Source: Sedimenticola sp. (GTDB lineage: Bacteria; Pseudomonadota; Gammaproteobacteria; Chromatiales; Chromatiaceae). From it: a DNA stretch of 64,000 bases. A program made the position numbers and the translations under genes. Positions 1-9,589 of this stretch are shown one piece after another. Location of the stretch: contig JAMOLT010000061.1 of NCBI GenBank assembly GCA_027068915.1, forward strand, positions 112,823 to 176,822, given 5' to 3'. A model generated the notes under the pieces. It had not been told where the DNA came from and did no database searches. It saw nothing but the letters and a program-made list of their open reading frames with translations. Positions within the stretch are counted from its first letter, which is position 1. Each line of letters starts with the position of its first letter.

Positions 1-16
1 TGGGTCAGCACACAGC

Positions 17-199
17 GGCTGAATATGACATATATTGTTACCGGGTTAATAGTAACCCGGCGACCATTCAGATGATGTTCAGCTGCCACGAGCGCGCCTG
101 TGGACATCGTTGCCGCGCTTTGACAGGGAATCACCCTGCAGGCGGCACGATGGCTGAATATGACATGTATTGTTGCCGGGTTAATATGTTGAGCCGGTG
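17..199. repeat. Imperfect direct repeat pair, first copy with a perfect hairpin
   Basis: A segment of about 46 bases beginning GGCTGAATATGACAT occurs at 17-62 and again at 152-199. The first copy contains a perfect inverted repeat, CCGGGTTA (41-48) and TAACCCGG (53-60), with a 4-base loop. In the second copy the right arm has decayed. No T-tract follows, so it is not a clear intrinsic terminator. The copies precede the giant repeat gene and may be regulatory DNA or the tail of something left of the window. No gene is visible in 1-257. Confidence 0.5.
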
Positions 200-257
200 A
201 CAGTTGATACCCTGTCCTCCTGGAACCATGGAGCACATTTCAATACAGGAAAAAAAC

Positions 258-3200
258 ATGGGATGTTTTTTCAAGCGATTTTTCTTGCCATCGGCTGGCT
301 GGCAATCATTGCAGATTGCCATTGTCTTTATGTTGCTGTTCATTGGCCAGGTTCCGCTTGTCCATGCCGCCAACTCCATCACCGGGGTTGTCTCCCTGCC
401 TGATGGCGAGATTGCACCTGCCGGGGGAATTTCGTTGACAGTCAGCGTCAGCAATCAGGCTGACAGGGAAAGTAAAGATCTGTTCATCCCTGCGGGCGAA
501 GCTTCTGTTTCCTATACCCTCGACCTGCCGGTTTCCCCGGGAAGCACCTGGGTAGTGTCTTACCTGTACTCTGGCGACCTGCCTTACCTGCCGAAAGGAT
601 ACTATTCGGCGCTCAGCACAGCCACCGGAACAACCTGGCCAGGGGGCATGCCGTCAACCAAGCTCGATGGCGACTCCAGCCATACCGGCATCGACATGAT
701 TTTGTTGCCGGGCATCCGCATCAGCGGTGTTGTTTCCCTGCCTGCCGGACAGTTTGCGCCAGCGGGAGGGGTTTCTGTCGATGTGGTGGTTTCCCGGAAT
801 TACCCCATTTCGGCTTCCACGCCTGCCGGCAGCAAAAGGCATTCGGTTTTGATTCCGGAAGGAGAAGCATCCGCGCCTTATATTCTGACCATAGCGCCCT
901 GGCAACAGCAAACCCAATATATCTATTATGAATATTCGGGTTCCCTGGAGTATCTTCCCTGGGGTTTCTATGCACCCTCCGGAACCACCGTCCAAGAAGT
1001 AAGGAGGCTGCCATTGGATAGGCCTCAAAGCAGCATCAACCTGCGCTTGCTGACAGGCAGTAAGATCAGCGGCAGCGTCCATCTTCCGTCAGGGAGTGTG
1101 GCTGCCGCCGGCGGAGTATGGGTAGATGTCACAGCTGAAGAAGGCAATTTCAGCTACAAGATGAAAACCCGGGTCTTTATTGCCGAGGGACAGACATCGG
1201 CTTCGTACGATCTGATCGTGCCCTCAATTTACGACTGGATGCACAGGCTGTCCTACTCCTATCCAGGGCCTGGGACATATCTCAGCCGTGGTTACTACAA
1301 CCCCTCCGGCACATCGGCGGAAAATGCTACGCTTATCGCCGGTGGAACAGACCAGACGGGAATCGACTTGACCTTGCTTACCGGCAACCGCATCAGCGGC
1401 AACTTCACCTTGCCTGCAGGACAGGTCGCCCCCACCGGTGGCTTGCAGGTGCACATACAAGCCTATGACACAGACCTGGGTGATTTTAGCGGCGTTTTTT
1501 CCATTCCCGAGGGGCAGTCATCTGTCTCCTACGGCATTGCCGTTCCTGTCGATTCCCTGGCGCAATGGCAACTTCAGTATCACCTTGGTTACCAGCTCTA
1601 CAGCAATCTGGCTGTTCCCCGAAAGGGGTACTATACGCCGTCCGGCACCACCTGGGACGAGGACGCCACCACCTTGCTGCCGGGCGGACAGGATCATGGC
1701 AATGTAAATCTGACGCCACCGGCGCCCAGTCAGATTCGCGGCAGCATCTCCTTGCCGCCAGGGGAAGTGGCTCCTGCCGGCGGAGTGGCAGTCAGCATAC
1801 ACAGCCTCAGCTTTTCCAATAATTCTGCGTACACCCAGGTCGTCATTCCTGAAGGCGCTTTTTCCGCCACATATTCCCTGCAGGTGCCTACTGACGGCAG
1901 CGACCAGATCAAACTCTATTATTCTTATGCGGGGGATATGCCGTATTTGCCGAGAGCATATTTTTCAAATTCCGGAAGCGTCAACAATCCAGAACAGGCA
2001 ACGCTTCTTGCCGGGGGCGGCAATCATGACCATATTGATTTCACACTTCTCGAAGGCTTGCGGTTCAGCGGGGAAGTGAAGCTGCCATCCGGAGAAACCG
2101 CAGCTGCGGGGGGGATTTTCATCACGGTATCGGCTTATGACCGAAACAGCAATCAGCACATGGGGCAAGGCAAACTTGTCTATATCAAGCCCGGCGCAGC
2201 ATCGGCGCCCTACGCCCTTGTCCTGCCGTATCACCCGGATGCAGCATTGACATTGTCTTATGAGAATGAATCGCGCTGGGGGGAATTGAGATACCTGCGC
2301 ACCGGGTATTACGCAAGCACAGGGACGACCTGGGACGTCATGGCCGCCACATTGCTGGACACGGAAAACTCCCGTGAAAATCTGGACCTGACCTTGTTGA
2401 CGGACAGCAGAATCAGCGGCAACCTGTCCTTGCCTGCGGGACAGGTTGCACCTTCCGGCGGGCTGATGATCCATGTTCGCGCCTTCTCCGATCAGCCGGA
2501 CAGCAAACAGGTAGAGCAGCACTTTTTCATTGACCAAGGTGTAAACGCCATCCCTTACGCTCTTGTTGTGCCACCTTCTGCGCCTCAACAATGGAGAATC
2601 TCCTACAGCTACAATGGCAGCACGGGAAACTTCCATCACCTTGGATACCATGCCACTTCCGGGACAACCTGGGAGTTCAGCCAGGCCACTGTTTTAGCAG
2701 GGGGTATGAATCATACCGGTATAAACCTGGCGTTGATTGCCCAGCCACAGATCAGCGGCACCATTTCCCTGCCATCAGGAGAAGTTGCACCAACGGGTGG
2801 AACCGAGGTTTATGTCCGGGGAATGCCCCAGAACCAAGAGTATTGCGGGGATGGCGAGTGGTTTTTTATCGCAGAGGGAGAAACCTCCGTGGCCTATGCC
2901 ATCAATATCCAACCGGGTCTGGATACTACCTGGATCATTGGCTATGGCTATAATGGCAGCGCACCGTACCTGCCCGCGGGCTATTATGCAGTTTCCGGAA
3001 CCCAACCGAACCTGGCCCAGGCAAGCCTTCTTCCTGGCGGACACAGTTTGAGCGGGATTGACCTGACCCTGCTCCCGGGACAGCGGATATCCGGCACCCT
3101 GGCCTTACCCCAGGGAGAAACCGCTCCCCCTGGAGGAATGCAGGTCAGCATCAGTGCTACCAACCAGGAAGGCGACTATCTGGGCCTGTTCTACGCTCAA

Positions 3201-5291
3201 ATCCCCGGGGGCGATTCTTCTGTGCCGTATATCTTCTCGGCAAATGCTGATCCAGGAACGAACCTGAGTATTTCCTACACGCATTCTGGAAGCTTGCTGT
3301 ATCTGCACAAGGGCTACTACAGGGATGCAGGTACAACCTGGGACAAGAGCAGTGCGACCATCCTCCCTGGCGGAAGCGACCTGACAGGCATCGACCTGAC
3401 CTTGTTGCCCGGCAGCAGGATTTCCGGCCAGGTTTCCTTGCCTGCCGGAGAGCTGGCGCCTGCAGGAGGGCTTTATGTCCATCTTGATTTTTCCGACAGG
3501 GACAGGCATTTAACACACTCCAAGTTTGTTCACATTCCGGCAGGAGAGGCTTCTGCACCCTATGGTATTGCCCTGCTGCCTGATGCAACTGCCAACTGGG
3601 CAGTTTCCTACAGGCTTTCTAAAGGCGGCATGTATTTGTCACAAGGCTACTATTCGGCATCAGGAACAACGTGGAAAGCCTCTGAGGCCGCGCTGCTGGC
3701 CGGAGACTCTTCACACCCGGACAGCAACCTGACCTTGCTCACCGGCAAGCGTATTTCCGGCAGTTTGTCATTGCCGGCGGGCGATGTGGCATCCGCAAAA
3801 AGCATGACCCTGAGAATGGCGGTGGAAGATGAAAGCGGAGTTGAGGCGAATTGGCAGTACATCACGATCAAGCGGGGACATCGCTCAGCCGGGTATACCC
3901 TGGCCACGATTCCGGATGACACAAAGAGCTGGATAGCATCCTACTCTTATCCTTACGAAAACACCCCCTATTCCCGATCTGGCTTCTATAACAGCATTGC
4001 CACCACCTGGAATAAAGCAGCGGCAACCATACTTGCAGGCGGCGCTGATCATTCGGATATCAATCTGGTGGTGTTGAGAAACCACAAGATCAGCGGCCAG
4101 ATATCCTTGCCGCTCGGAGATGTTGCTCCTGCCGGCAGTATTGTTGTCGGCATATCCGCTTCACGGCAACAAAGCTCCAGCACAGAATCACAAACCAGTA
4201 TCACCATAGAAGAAGGCGACTCCAAAGCACCCTACACCTTATGGCTGGATCCCGATGATGAAGCCCAATGGGTGTTGCAGTATTCGTATCATGGAACCGA
4301 ACCTTACATGAACAATGCGTACTATGCCGCTGCCGGGACGACCTGGGACAAAGCCGCGGCAACATTGCTTGACGGCAAACATGATCACGCCGGGATCAAT
4401 CTTGAACTGCTGAAAAAATTACGTTTTAGCGGCACGGTATCACTTCCTGCAGGTGAGGCAGCGCCCTCTGGAGGAATTGCTTTGTCCATCCAGTTTGATA
4501 CCCAGTCAACATGGGTGGAAATTGAAGAGGGAAATTTTTCCACGCCCTACGAGTTGTGGGTGCCCATCAACCCAAATCAGACATCACCACTAAGCTACTG
4601 GTTGCCCGACAGTGGGGCCTACTTGCGCTATGGTTATTACACCAGCACAGGAACCACCTGGGATTACTTTCAAGGCGAACCGTTTCGAGCAAACGCAAAC
4701 CACCAAGGCATTGATCTGACTCTGTTGGCTGGCGACCGCATCAGTGGCACCCTGTCCTTACCGGAAGGCCAGGCGGCGCCAACCGGGGGTATCAGCCTGG
4801 AAATACAAAGCAATGACATCCATTCCATGCAGAGAGAATATGCCTATGTGACCATTGCCGAAGATGAATCTGCCGTAGATTATATCTTGGTGCAGATCCC
4901 GGATGCAGAAGCGCAATGGAAAATCTCCTACATCCACCACGGGATTGAACCCTATATTCAAAAAGGGTTTTACGCCTGGAATGGCACTGTTTGGGACAGC
5001 AGCAAGGCATCCTTGCTCGATGGGGGAAGAACACATGACGGCATCAACCTGCGATTGCTCAAGGACATTCCTGACAGCTGCCCCCTGGCCGATGAAGTCA
5101 TTTCCGGCCCGATATTGTATGAGGAGGATTTTCACTGTTCAGCCGAATCCTCGATAACCGCCGGATCTCCCCAAGGGGTCGTCGTGGGCAAGGGCGTTCA
5201 CGTCCTGTACTCAGCGCCACAGATAGAACTCAAACCCGGGTTTTCCGTAAATGGTGGTGTTTTCAGGGCGGGAAACAACCTGCTGCCCTGA
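258..5291 (+). CDS. Giant secreted protein of 14 tandem ~110-residue repeats
   Basis: The product is 1677 residues. I chose the ATG at 258 because AGGA lies 7 bases upstream; the frame is open back to a TTG at 204, where no ribosome site is seen. Residues 1 to about 38 form a signal peptide ending near VHA-A. Fourteen tandem units of 105-116 residues follow, starting near nucleotides 373, 714, 1063, 1390, 1730, 2061, 2409, 2749, 3084, 3418, 3749, 4085, 4421 and 4737. Each opens with a pattern like ISGxxSLPxGxxAPxGG and closes with GYYxxSGTTW and a GIDLTLL-like strand. The last 70 residues (LKPGFSVNGGVFRAG) resemble the beta-stack tail of bacterial surface proteins. No catalytic motif is seen. 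It is probably an extracellular or surface protein of unknown role, possibly an adhesin. It converges on the HIT gene with a 32-base gap. Confidence 0.8.
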   Translation: MGCFFKRFFLPSAGWQSLQIAIVFMLLFIGQVPLVHAANSITGVVSLPDGEIAPAGGISLTVSVSNQADRESKDLFIPAGEASVSYTLDLPVSPGSTWVVSYLYSGDLPYLPKGYYSALSTATGTTWPGGMPSTKLDGDSSHTGIDMILLPGIRISGVVSLPAGQFAPAGGVSVDVVVSRNYPISASTPAGSKRHSVLIPEGEASAPYILTIAPWQQQTQYIYYEYSGSLEYLPWGFYAPSGTTVQEVRRLPLDRPQSSINLRLLTGSKISGSVHLPSGSVAAAGGVWVDVTAEEGNFSYKMKTRVFIAEGQTSASYDLIVPSIYDWMHRLSYSYPGPGTYLSRGYYNPSGTSAENATLIAGGTDQTGIDLTLLTGNRISGNFTLPAGQVAPTGGLQVHIQAYDTDLGDFSGVFSIPEGQSSVSYGIAVPVDSLAQWQLQYHLGYQLYSNLAVPRKGYYTPSGTTWDEDATTLLPGGQDHGNVNLTPPAPSQIRGSISLPPGEVAPAGGVAVSIHSLSFSNNSAYTQVVIPEGAFSATYSLQVPTDGSDQIKLYYSYAGDMPYLPRAYFSNSGSVNNPEQATLLAGGGNHDHIDFTLLEGLRFSGEVKLPSGETAAAGGIFITVSAYDRNSNQHMGQGKLVYIKPGAASAPYALVLPYHPDAALTLSYENESRWGELRYLRTGYYASTGTTWDVMAATLLDTENSRENLDLTLLTDSRISGNLSLPAGQVAPSGGLMIHVRAFSDQPDSKQVEQHFFIDQGVNAIPYALVVPPSAPQQWRISYSYNGSTGNFHHLGYHATSGTTWEFSQATVLAGGMNHTGINLALIAQPQISGTISLPSGEVAPTGGTEVYVRGMPQNQEYCGDGEWFFIAEGETSVAYAINIQPGLDTTWIIGYGYNGSAPYLPAGYYAVSGTQPNLAQASLLPGGHSLSGIDLTLLPGQRISGTLALPQGETAPPGGMQVSISATNQEGDYLGLFYAQIPGGDSSVPYIFSANADPGTNLSISYTHSGSLLYLHKGYYRDAGTTWDKSSATILPGGSDLTGIDLTLLPGSRISGQVSLPAGELAPAGGLYVHLDFSDRDRHLTHSKFVHIPAGEASAPYGIALLPDATANWAVSYRLSKGGMYLSQGYYSASGTTWKASEAALLAGDSSHPDSNLTLLTGKRISGSLSLPAGDVASAKSMTLRMAVEDESGVEANWQYITIKRGHRSAGYTLATIPDDTKSWIASYSYPYENTPYSRSGFYNSIATTWNKAAATILAGGADHSDINLVVLRNHKISGQISLPLGDVAPAGSIVVGISASRQQSSSTESQTSITIEEGDSKAPYTLWLDPDDEAQWVLQYSYHGTEPYMNNAYYAAAGTTWDKAAATLLDGKHDHAGINLELLKKLRFSGTVSLPAGEAAPSGGIALSIQFDTQSTWVEIEEGNFSTPYELWVPINPNQTSPLSYWLPDSGAYLRYGYYTSTGTTWDYFQGEPFRANANHQGIDLTLLAGDRISGTLSLPEGQAAPTGGISLEIQSNDIHSMQREYAYVTIAEDESAVDYILVQIPDAEAQWKISYIHHGIEPYIQKGFYAWNGTVWDSSKASLLDGGRTHDGINLRLLKDIPDSCPLADEVISGPILYEEDFHCSAESSITAGSPQGVVVGKGVHVLYSAPQIELKPGFSVNGGVFRAGNNLLP

Positions 5292-5323
5292 TATGCCGTG
5301 AGTTTCTATCCGATTAGCATCTA

Positions 5324-5668
5324 TTAACCCGGCGGCCAGTGCATCGGGCGGCCGCCCAGCACATGCATATGGATATGGAATACGGTCTGCCCTGCGCCGG
5401 CATTGCAGTTGAATACGACACGATACCCCTCGTCGGCAATACCTTCCTGGCGGGCCACGGTTTTTGCCGCCAAGGACATTTTTCCGACCAGTGGTGCATT
5501 TTCCGGCTGCAGATCATTGAGCGTGGGGATATGGCACCGGGGAATCACCAGCACATGGGTGGGGGCCTGGGGATTCAGATCCCGAAACACCAGAACATCC
5601 TCATCTTCGTAGATAATATCTGCAGGGATCTCGCCCGCAACGATCTTGCAAAATATACAGTCTGTCAT
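5324..5668 (-). CDS. HIT family protein (histidine triad nucleotide-binding)
   Basis: The product is 114 residues and starts at the ATG at 5668, preceded by a strong AGGAGAGGA ribosome site. The N-terminus CIFCKIVAGEIP and the histidine triad HIHMH at residues 98-102 place it in the HIT/HINT branch. These are soluble homodimeric nucleotide phosphoramidate or nucleoside monophosphate hydrolases. The histidine in CKIV-type members and the two N-terminal cysteines suggest a possible zinc site. It lies 19 bases downstream of recR on the same strand and is probably the last gene of the dnaX-ybaB-recR unit. Its exact substrate cannot be read from sequence. Confidence 0.93.
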   Translation of the reverse strand: MTDCIFCKIVAGEIPADIIYEDEDVLVFRDLNPQAPTHVLVIPRCHIPTLNDLQPENAPLVGKMSLAAKTVARQEGIADEGYRVVFNCNAGAGQTVFHIHMHVLGGRPMHWPPG

Positions 5669-5687
5669 GATCCTCTCCTGATTCCGG

Positions 5688-6290
5688 TCAGATTCCCACT
5701 TTGCGACGCCCCACAAAGGCATGCGCCAACGTGCCACCATCCACATATTCCAACTCCCCGCCAAGGGGGACGCCGTGGGCGATACGGGTCGCCTGGATAT
5801 CCTTGTCTGCGGCCATATCACTGATGTATTGCGCAGTAGCCTCGCCTTCCACCGTGGGATTGGTCGCCAGAATCAACTCCTCCACCCTGCCCTCAGCCAG
5901 AATACCCGCCAGTTGATCCAGGCCGATCTCCCGCGGACCAATGCCATCCAGTGGTGAAAGCCTGCCTCCCAGTACGAAGTACCGCCCGCGATAATCCGTC
6001 GCCTGTTCGATCGCCAGCACATCTGCAGGCGTTTCCACCACACAAAGCTGGACATCGTTGCGCTGCTCATTGGTGCACAGCCCGCACAGATCATTTTCAC
6101 TAAGGGTACGGCAGCGCTGGCAATGGCCGATATTGTCCACCGCCTGTACCAACAGCCGGGAAAGCCGGCGACCACCATCGCGGTCACGCTCAAGAATATG
6201 GAATGCCATACGCTGGGCGGTTTTTGGCCCTACGCCGGGCAGGCAGCAGAAGCTGTCCATCAGTTGCTGCAGCAGGGAGTTGCCTGTCAT
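5688..6290 (-). CDS. recR: Recombination mediator RecR
   Basis: The product is 200 residues, the usual RecR length. It has an N-terminal helix-hairpin-helix ([14 protein letters not shown], residues 17-30), a zinc finger with cysteines 57, 60, 69 and 72, and a C-terminal Toprim domain ([10 protein letters not shown] onward, ending in [12 protein letters not shown]). RecR works with RecO, and with RecF at gaps, to load RecA on SSB-coated single-stranded DNA. The start is the ATG at 6290, one base beyond the stop of ybaB. The order dnaX-ybaB-recR is conserved in many bacteria, which supports co-transcription. Confidence 0.98.
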   Translation of the reverse strand: MTGNSLLQQLMDSFCCLPGVGPKTAQRMAFHILERDRDGGRRLSRLLVQAVDNIGHCQRCRTLSENDLCGLCTNEQRNDVQLCVVETPADVLAIEQATDYRGRYFVLGGRLSPLDGIGPREIGLDQLAGILAEGRVEELILATNPTVEGEATAQYISDMAADKDIQATRIAHGVPLGGELEYVDGGTLAHAFVGRRKVGI

Positions 6291-6291
6291 T

Positions 6292-6615
6292 TCAGAACGG
6301 CAGCTTCATACCCGGAGGCAGAGAAAGGCCAGCAGTCAGGCCACTCATCTGGTCTTTGGTTTTTTCCTCGATACGATGCACGGCATCATTGCAGGCCGCC
6401 GCCACCAGGTCTTCCAGCATTTCCTTGTCGTCCCCCACCAGGGAATCATCGATTTCCACGCGGCGCACTTCATGGCGACCATTCATGGTGACCTTGACCA
6501 GGCCGCCACCGGATTCCCCGGTTATTTCCGCCTTTGCCAGCTCTTCCTGGGCCTTTTGCATATCGGCCTGAATTTTCTGGGCCTGTTTCATCAGGTTCCC
6601 TATACCACCTTTCAT
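6292..6615 (-). CDS. ybaB: YbaB/EbfC family nucleoid-associated protein
   Basis: The product is 107 residues with the family signature: an N-terminal helix [19 protein letters not shown], then a beta section with [15 protein letters not shown], and a glycine/proline-rich tail ([11 protein letters not shown]). YbaB/EbfC dimers form a tweezer shape that binds DNA and affects nucleoid organisation. It lies between dnaX (14 bases upstream) and recR (1 base downstream), the standard neighbourhood. The ATG at 6615 is the natural start and nothing is unusual. Confidence 0.97.
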   Translation of the reverse strand: MKGGIGNLMKQAQKIQADMQKAQEELAKAEITGESGGGLVKVTMNGRHEVRRVEIDDSLVGDDKEMLEDLVAAACNDAVHRIEEKTKDQMSGLTAGLSLPPGMKLPF

Positions 6616-6629
6616 AACATCACCTAGAT

Positions 6630-8264
6630 TTAGTTGCTATTGAGTTTGATACTGTCCACCAGCAATTCGCCATCGAAATCTTCTTTCAGCACCTGTACCA
6701 CCGGGTCATTCTGCATAGCGAGCACTGCCGCGGCCTGCTTTTCCCGGTGCTGGCGCTCGGCAATCTGGGCTGGTGTTTCTTCAGCAGCTTCTGCCACTTT
6801 GATTTCCATCCGGATACTCCGCCCCAGATAACTTTCCAGCGCCTGTTGCAGCTTCTGCCGCGGCATGGAACCTGCCAAGGCACCACCGGTGGGATTGAGA
6901 GTAAGCAGCAAGTGGTCATCCTGCCAGGATTTTACTGTACAGTGCGCCGCCAATTGAGAGGAAACCCCTCCCAGCCTCAATGCCGGCAGCAAACGATGCC
7001 AATCATTCAGATCAACACTTCCCTGCGGCACCGGCGCGGGTTCTTGCACTTGCCCCACCGACTTTTTTTGCCCGGACAGCGCCTCATTTCCAGCAGAAGC
7101 AGGCCCGCCTCGTCCCCCGGCATGGCCGGAAGGTGATGACCGGCGATTGGATGCCTGGCCGACGTCCGCTTCCGGCGCTAGCGGGCGAAAGGCCAGCATT
7201 CGCAGCAGGATCATCTCAAAACCACTGCGCGGATCCGGCGCGAGAGGCAGGTCCCTCTGGCCGCGCAAGGCGATTTCATAAAAAAGCTGTACATCTTCCC
7301 TATGCAGCAACCCTGCGAGCTCCTGCAGTGCCTGCATATCGCCCCAACCGGCGGCATCAGCGGCTCCAGGAGAAGCCTGGTGCAGGGCGATACGGTGCAG
7401 CAGCAACAGCAGGTCTTTCAACAGGGTGGAAAAATCCGGTGACTGTCGGGCTGCTATGGAAATTTGCTCCAGTACCGCAGCGGCATCATTGTCGATAACT
7501 GCCTGCAACAGTTGCGGCAGCTGATCCTGCGCAACCACGCCCAGCATGGTTTTTACATCTTCTTCCCTGACCTGCCCACCACCAAAGGCGATAGCCTGAT
7601 CAAGGATGCTCAAGCCGTCGCGCATGCTGCCATCCGCCACCCTGGCCAGTAAATCCAGCGCAGGTGCTTCCCATTCCACTTTTTCCGCCTGCAAGATATA
7701 TTCGAACTGCCCGCGGATCTGCTCCGGCGGCATGCGCTTTAAATTCATCTGTAGACAGCGCGAGAGCACAGTGACCGGCACTTTCTGCGGATCTGTGGTC
7801 GCCAGTAAAAATTTGACGTGGGGCGGTGGTTCTTCCAGGGTCTTCAGCAGGGCATTAAAGCTGGAATTGGAGAACATGTGCACCTCATCAATGAGGTATA
7901 CCTTGTAGCGGCCGCGGATGGGCGCAAAGGGCACGTTCTCCAGCAGCTCCAGGGTTTGATCCACCTTGGTACGGGAAGCGGCATCCACTTCCAGCAGGTC
8001 TGCGAAGCGGCCATCGTCCACTTCCTGGCAAATGCTGCACTCTCCACAGGGCGTGGAGCTGACGCCTTTTTCACAGTTCAGGGATTTTGCCAGGATGCGC
8101 GCCAGGGTGGTTTTTCCAACCCCACGGGTTCCGGTAAACAGGTACGCATGGTGCAGGCGATCATTATCCAGGGCATTGCTCAGTGCGCGCACAACATGCT
8201 CCTGCCCAACCAACTCTTCAAAGGTTCGGGGTCGCCATTTACGCGCTAGTACCTGATAGGACAT
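6630..8264 (-). CDS. dnaX: DNA polymerase III subunit tau (gamma by frameshift)
   Basis: The product is 544 residues, the clamp-loader ATPase subunit. I start it at the ATG at 8264 because the protein then begins [12 protein letters not shown], the family N-terminus; the frame is open to a GTG at 8315 inside ffs. Walker [10 protein letters not shown] is at residues 45-53, zinc-binding cysteines are at 64, 73, 76 and 79, and Walker B is VYLIDEVH near residue 125. An SRC sensor 1 motif follows. The C-terminal tau-specific region carries a low-complexity linker and then a polymerase-contact domain. Within the linker lies A-AAA-AAG, the slippery heptamer known from E. coli dnaX (annotated separately). 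It starts 23 bases after ffs and heads the ybaB-recR unit. Confidence 0.97.
   Translation of the reverse strand: MSYQVLARKWRPRTFEELVGQEHVVRALSNALDNDRLHHAYLFTGTRGVGKTTLARILAKSLNCEKGVSSTPCGECSICQEVDDGRFADLLEVDAASRTKVDQTLELLENVPFAPIRGRYKVYLIDEVHMFSNSSFNALLKTLEEPPPHVKFLLATTDPQKVPVTVLSRCLQMNLKRMPPEQIRGQFEYILQAEKVEWEAPALDLLARVADGSMRDGLSILDQAIAFGGGQVREEDVKTMLGVVAQDQLPQLLQAVIDNDAAAVLEQISIAARQSPDFSTLLKDLLLLLHRIALHQASPGAADAAGWGDMQALQELAGLLHREDVQLFYEIALRGQRDLPLAPDPRSGFEMILLRMLAFRPLAPEADVGQASNRRSSPSGHAGGRGGPASAGNEALSGQKKSVGQVQEPAPVPQGSVDLNDWHRLLPALRLGGVSSQLAAHCTVKSWQDDHLLLTLNPTGGALAGSMPRQKLQQALESYLGRSIRMEIKVAEAAEETPAQIAERQHREKQAAAVLAMQNDPVVQVLKEDFDGELLVDSIKLNSN
7012..7068 (-). promoter_or_regulatory. Programmed -1 frameshift signal in dnaX (gamma subunit)
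   Basis: The heptamer A-AAA-AAG lies at 7068-7062 in the dnaX reading frame (codons CAA AAA AAG). A -1 slip there adds 16 residues and reaches a TGA at 7014-7012, giving a product of about 417 residues. E. coli gamma is 431 residues and uses the same heptamer. A GAGG stretch lies about 12 bases upstream, comparable to the internal stimulatory ribosome-like site of E. coli. The slip itself is inferred. Confidence 0.7.
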
Positions 8265-8287
8265 AGAAGATTTACAAAAAAACTGGT

Positions 8288-8397
8288 GGCAACCGTACCA
8301 GCCACACCCCGGCACACACTGTCACTGCTGCGGCTGCTCCCTTCCGGGCCTGACCGGGTTCACAGCTGAGTGTTGCGAGGGGACCGATACGGCCGCC
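8288..8397 (-). ncRNA. ffs: Signal recognition particle RNA, 4.5S type
   Basis: On the minus strand the segment reads as a bacterial small SRP RNA. The conserved apical domain is present, with GGTCAGGCCCGGAAGG followed by GAGCAGCC. The two ends pair strongly (GGCGGCCGTA with TGGTACGGTTGCC-type complement), which fixes 8397 and 8288 as approximate ends. A run of seven T follows on the minus strand (8282-8276), so the terminal stem plus U-run may act as a terminator just before dnaX. The RNA binds Ffh for co-translational membrane targeting. Confidence 0.93.
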
Positions 8398-8650
8398 ATA
8401 AACATTTATCCTGAATCTACAGAATCAGATTACCCCCCGAAACATGCATCCAGGGAGAGCTGTGGATTATGACCGATTTATGTGGGTTTAGCCATGCTTT
8501 CTGATGGTTTCTGTTCACACGCAACCACAGGATCCCGGGCCGCCGTCTTTGCCTTGTACAAGGTTTCACCTGCAGCAACATCAGCACAATCTTTTTCAGC
8601 GTCTGATCCCCGGCGGATGCAGCAAAGCCCGAACCTGCTATCGTACAGTT
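8398..8650. other. Gap between ffs and the patatin-like gene
   Basis: About 250 bases with no convincing gene on either strand. It must contain the ffs promoter, on the minus strand near 8400-8440. A GATAAA-like -10 is possible there but there is no convincing -35. Nothing else stands out. Confidence 0.4.
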
Positions 8651-9589
8651 TCAGCTTTTTCCAAACAATCGCGCAACATTTTCCATGGTGTATTCAATCA
8701 TTGGCCGCATGCGCTGCACACAGCGCTCGCCTTCTGCAATCGCTTCATCTGCACGATGAAATTCCAGCAGGCCAATTTCGGCCAAACGTGGTTCGAGGAG
8801 GATATCCGGAGGATCACCGGCCATGCGGCTGCGGGTAATCCTGTCCTGGGTAATATTGACAGAGCTTGCCAGCACATCAAACATGCCGGGAGGGGCATCT
8901 TCCCGGTTGTCCGGGAAGAGGTTGGATGAATAGCTTTTTATTGTCCCCAAAATACCGTCAATCGCTCCACTTTCTGCCGCGAGATCCGGTTTTTTCGGTG
9001 ACAAATGCTTGCCGAGGATATCAGCATTGAGGTTTACCGCAATCACGACTTCGGCCCCCAGGGCGTGACAAAGGGAAACCGGAACAGGATTGACCAATCC
9101 CCCATCCACCAGCCAGCGCCCGTTGAAGCGAACAGGCGCAAACAGCCCGGGCAATGCGATAGAAGCCATGATCGAAGACAGCACCTCTCCACTGGTAAAC
9201 CAGATTTCGCGGCCATTACCCAGATCGGTGGCAACATTGCCGTAGGCCATCTCCATGTCCTCGATCAGAAACCCCTCATTCACTACATATTCATGCAGGA
9301 AGCTTCTCAGTCGTTCCGCATCGACAAGCCCTTTCAGCCTCCAGCCAATGTCAAAGAAAGCGGCAACATCACGCCGGCGCAACGAGCACACCCAGTCTTC
9401 CAGATTTTCAAGGTTATTGCTCGCACGGGCGGCCCCCACGATGGCGCCAATGGAGCAGCCCGCGATCACATCAGGCCGCAAGCCCATCTCTTCCAGCGCA
9501 CGAATAATGCCAATATGAGACCAACCCCGGGAAGCGCCGCCGCCCAGGGCCAGGCCGATGCGCACGCCGTCAGGCTTCGATTTCGACAA
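8651..9589 (-). CDS. Patatin-like phospholipase family protein (RssA-like)
   Basis: The product is 312 residues. The patatin features are the oxyanion GGGASRG (16-22), the nucleophile elbow GCSIG (44-48, serine 46) and the catalytic dyad aspartate in DGG (162-164). This matches the RssA/YchK branch of cytoplasmic serine hydrolases; the substrate is unknown. The start is a TTG at 9589 with GGAAGAGG just upstream, inside the last codons of pycB (20-base overlap), so translation is probably coupled. A GTG eight codons further in is an alternative start that keeps the whole domain. Confidence 0.92.
   Translation of the reverse strand: MSKSKPDGVRIGLALGGGASRGWSHIGIIRALEEMGLRPDVIAGCSIGAIVGAARASNNLENLEDWVCSLRRRDVAAFFDIGWRLKGLVDAERLRSFLHEYVVNEGFLIEDMEMAYGNVATDLGNGREIWFTSGEVLSSIMASIALPGLFAPVRFNGRWLVDGGLVNPVPVSLCHALGAEVVIAVNLNADILGKHLSPKKPDLAAESGAIDGILGTIKSYSSNLFPDNREDAPPGMFDVLASSVNITQDRITRSRMAGDPPDILLEPRLAEIGLLEFHRADEAIAEGERCVQRMRPMIEYTMENVARLFGKS

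Noticed and set aside
373..5070. Regular repeats suggesting a CRISPR array
   Set aside because: Units are ~330 bp, diverged and in one open reading frame; there are no short identical repeats with unique spacers.
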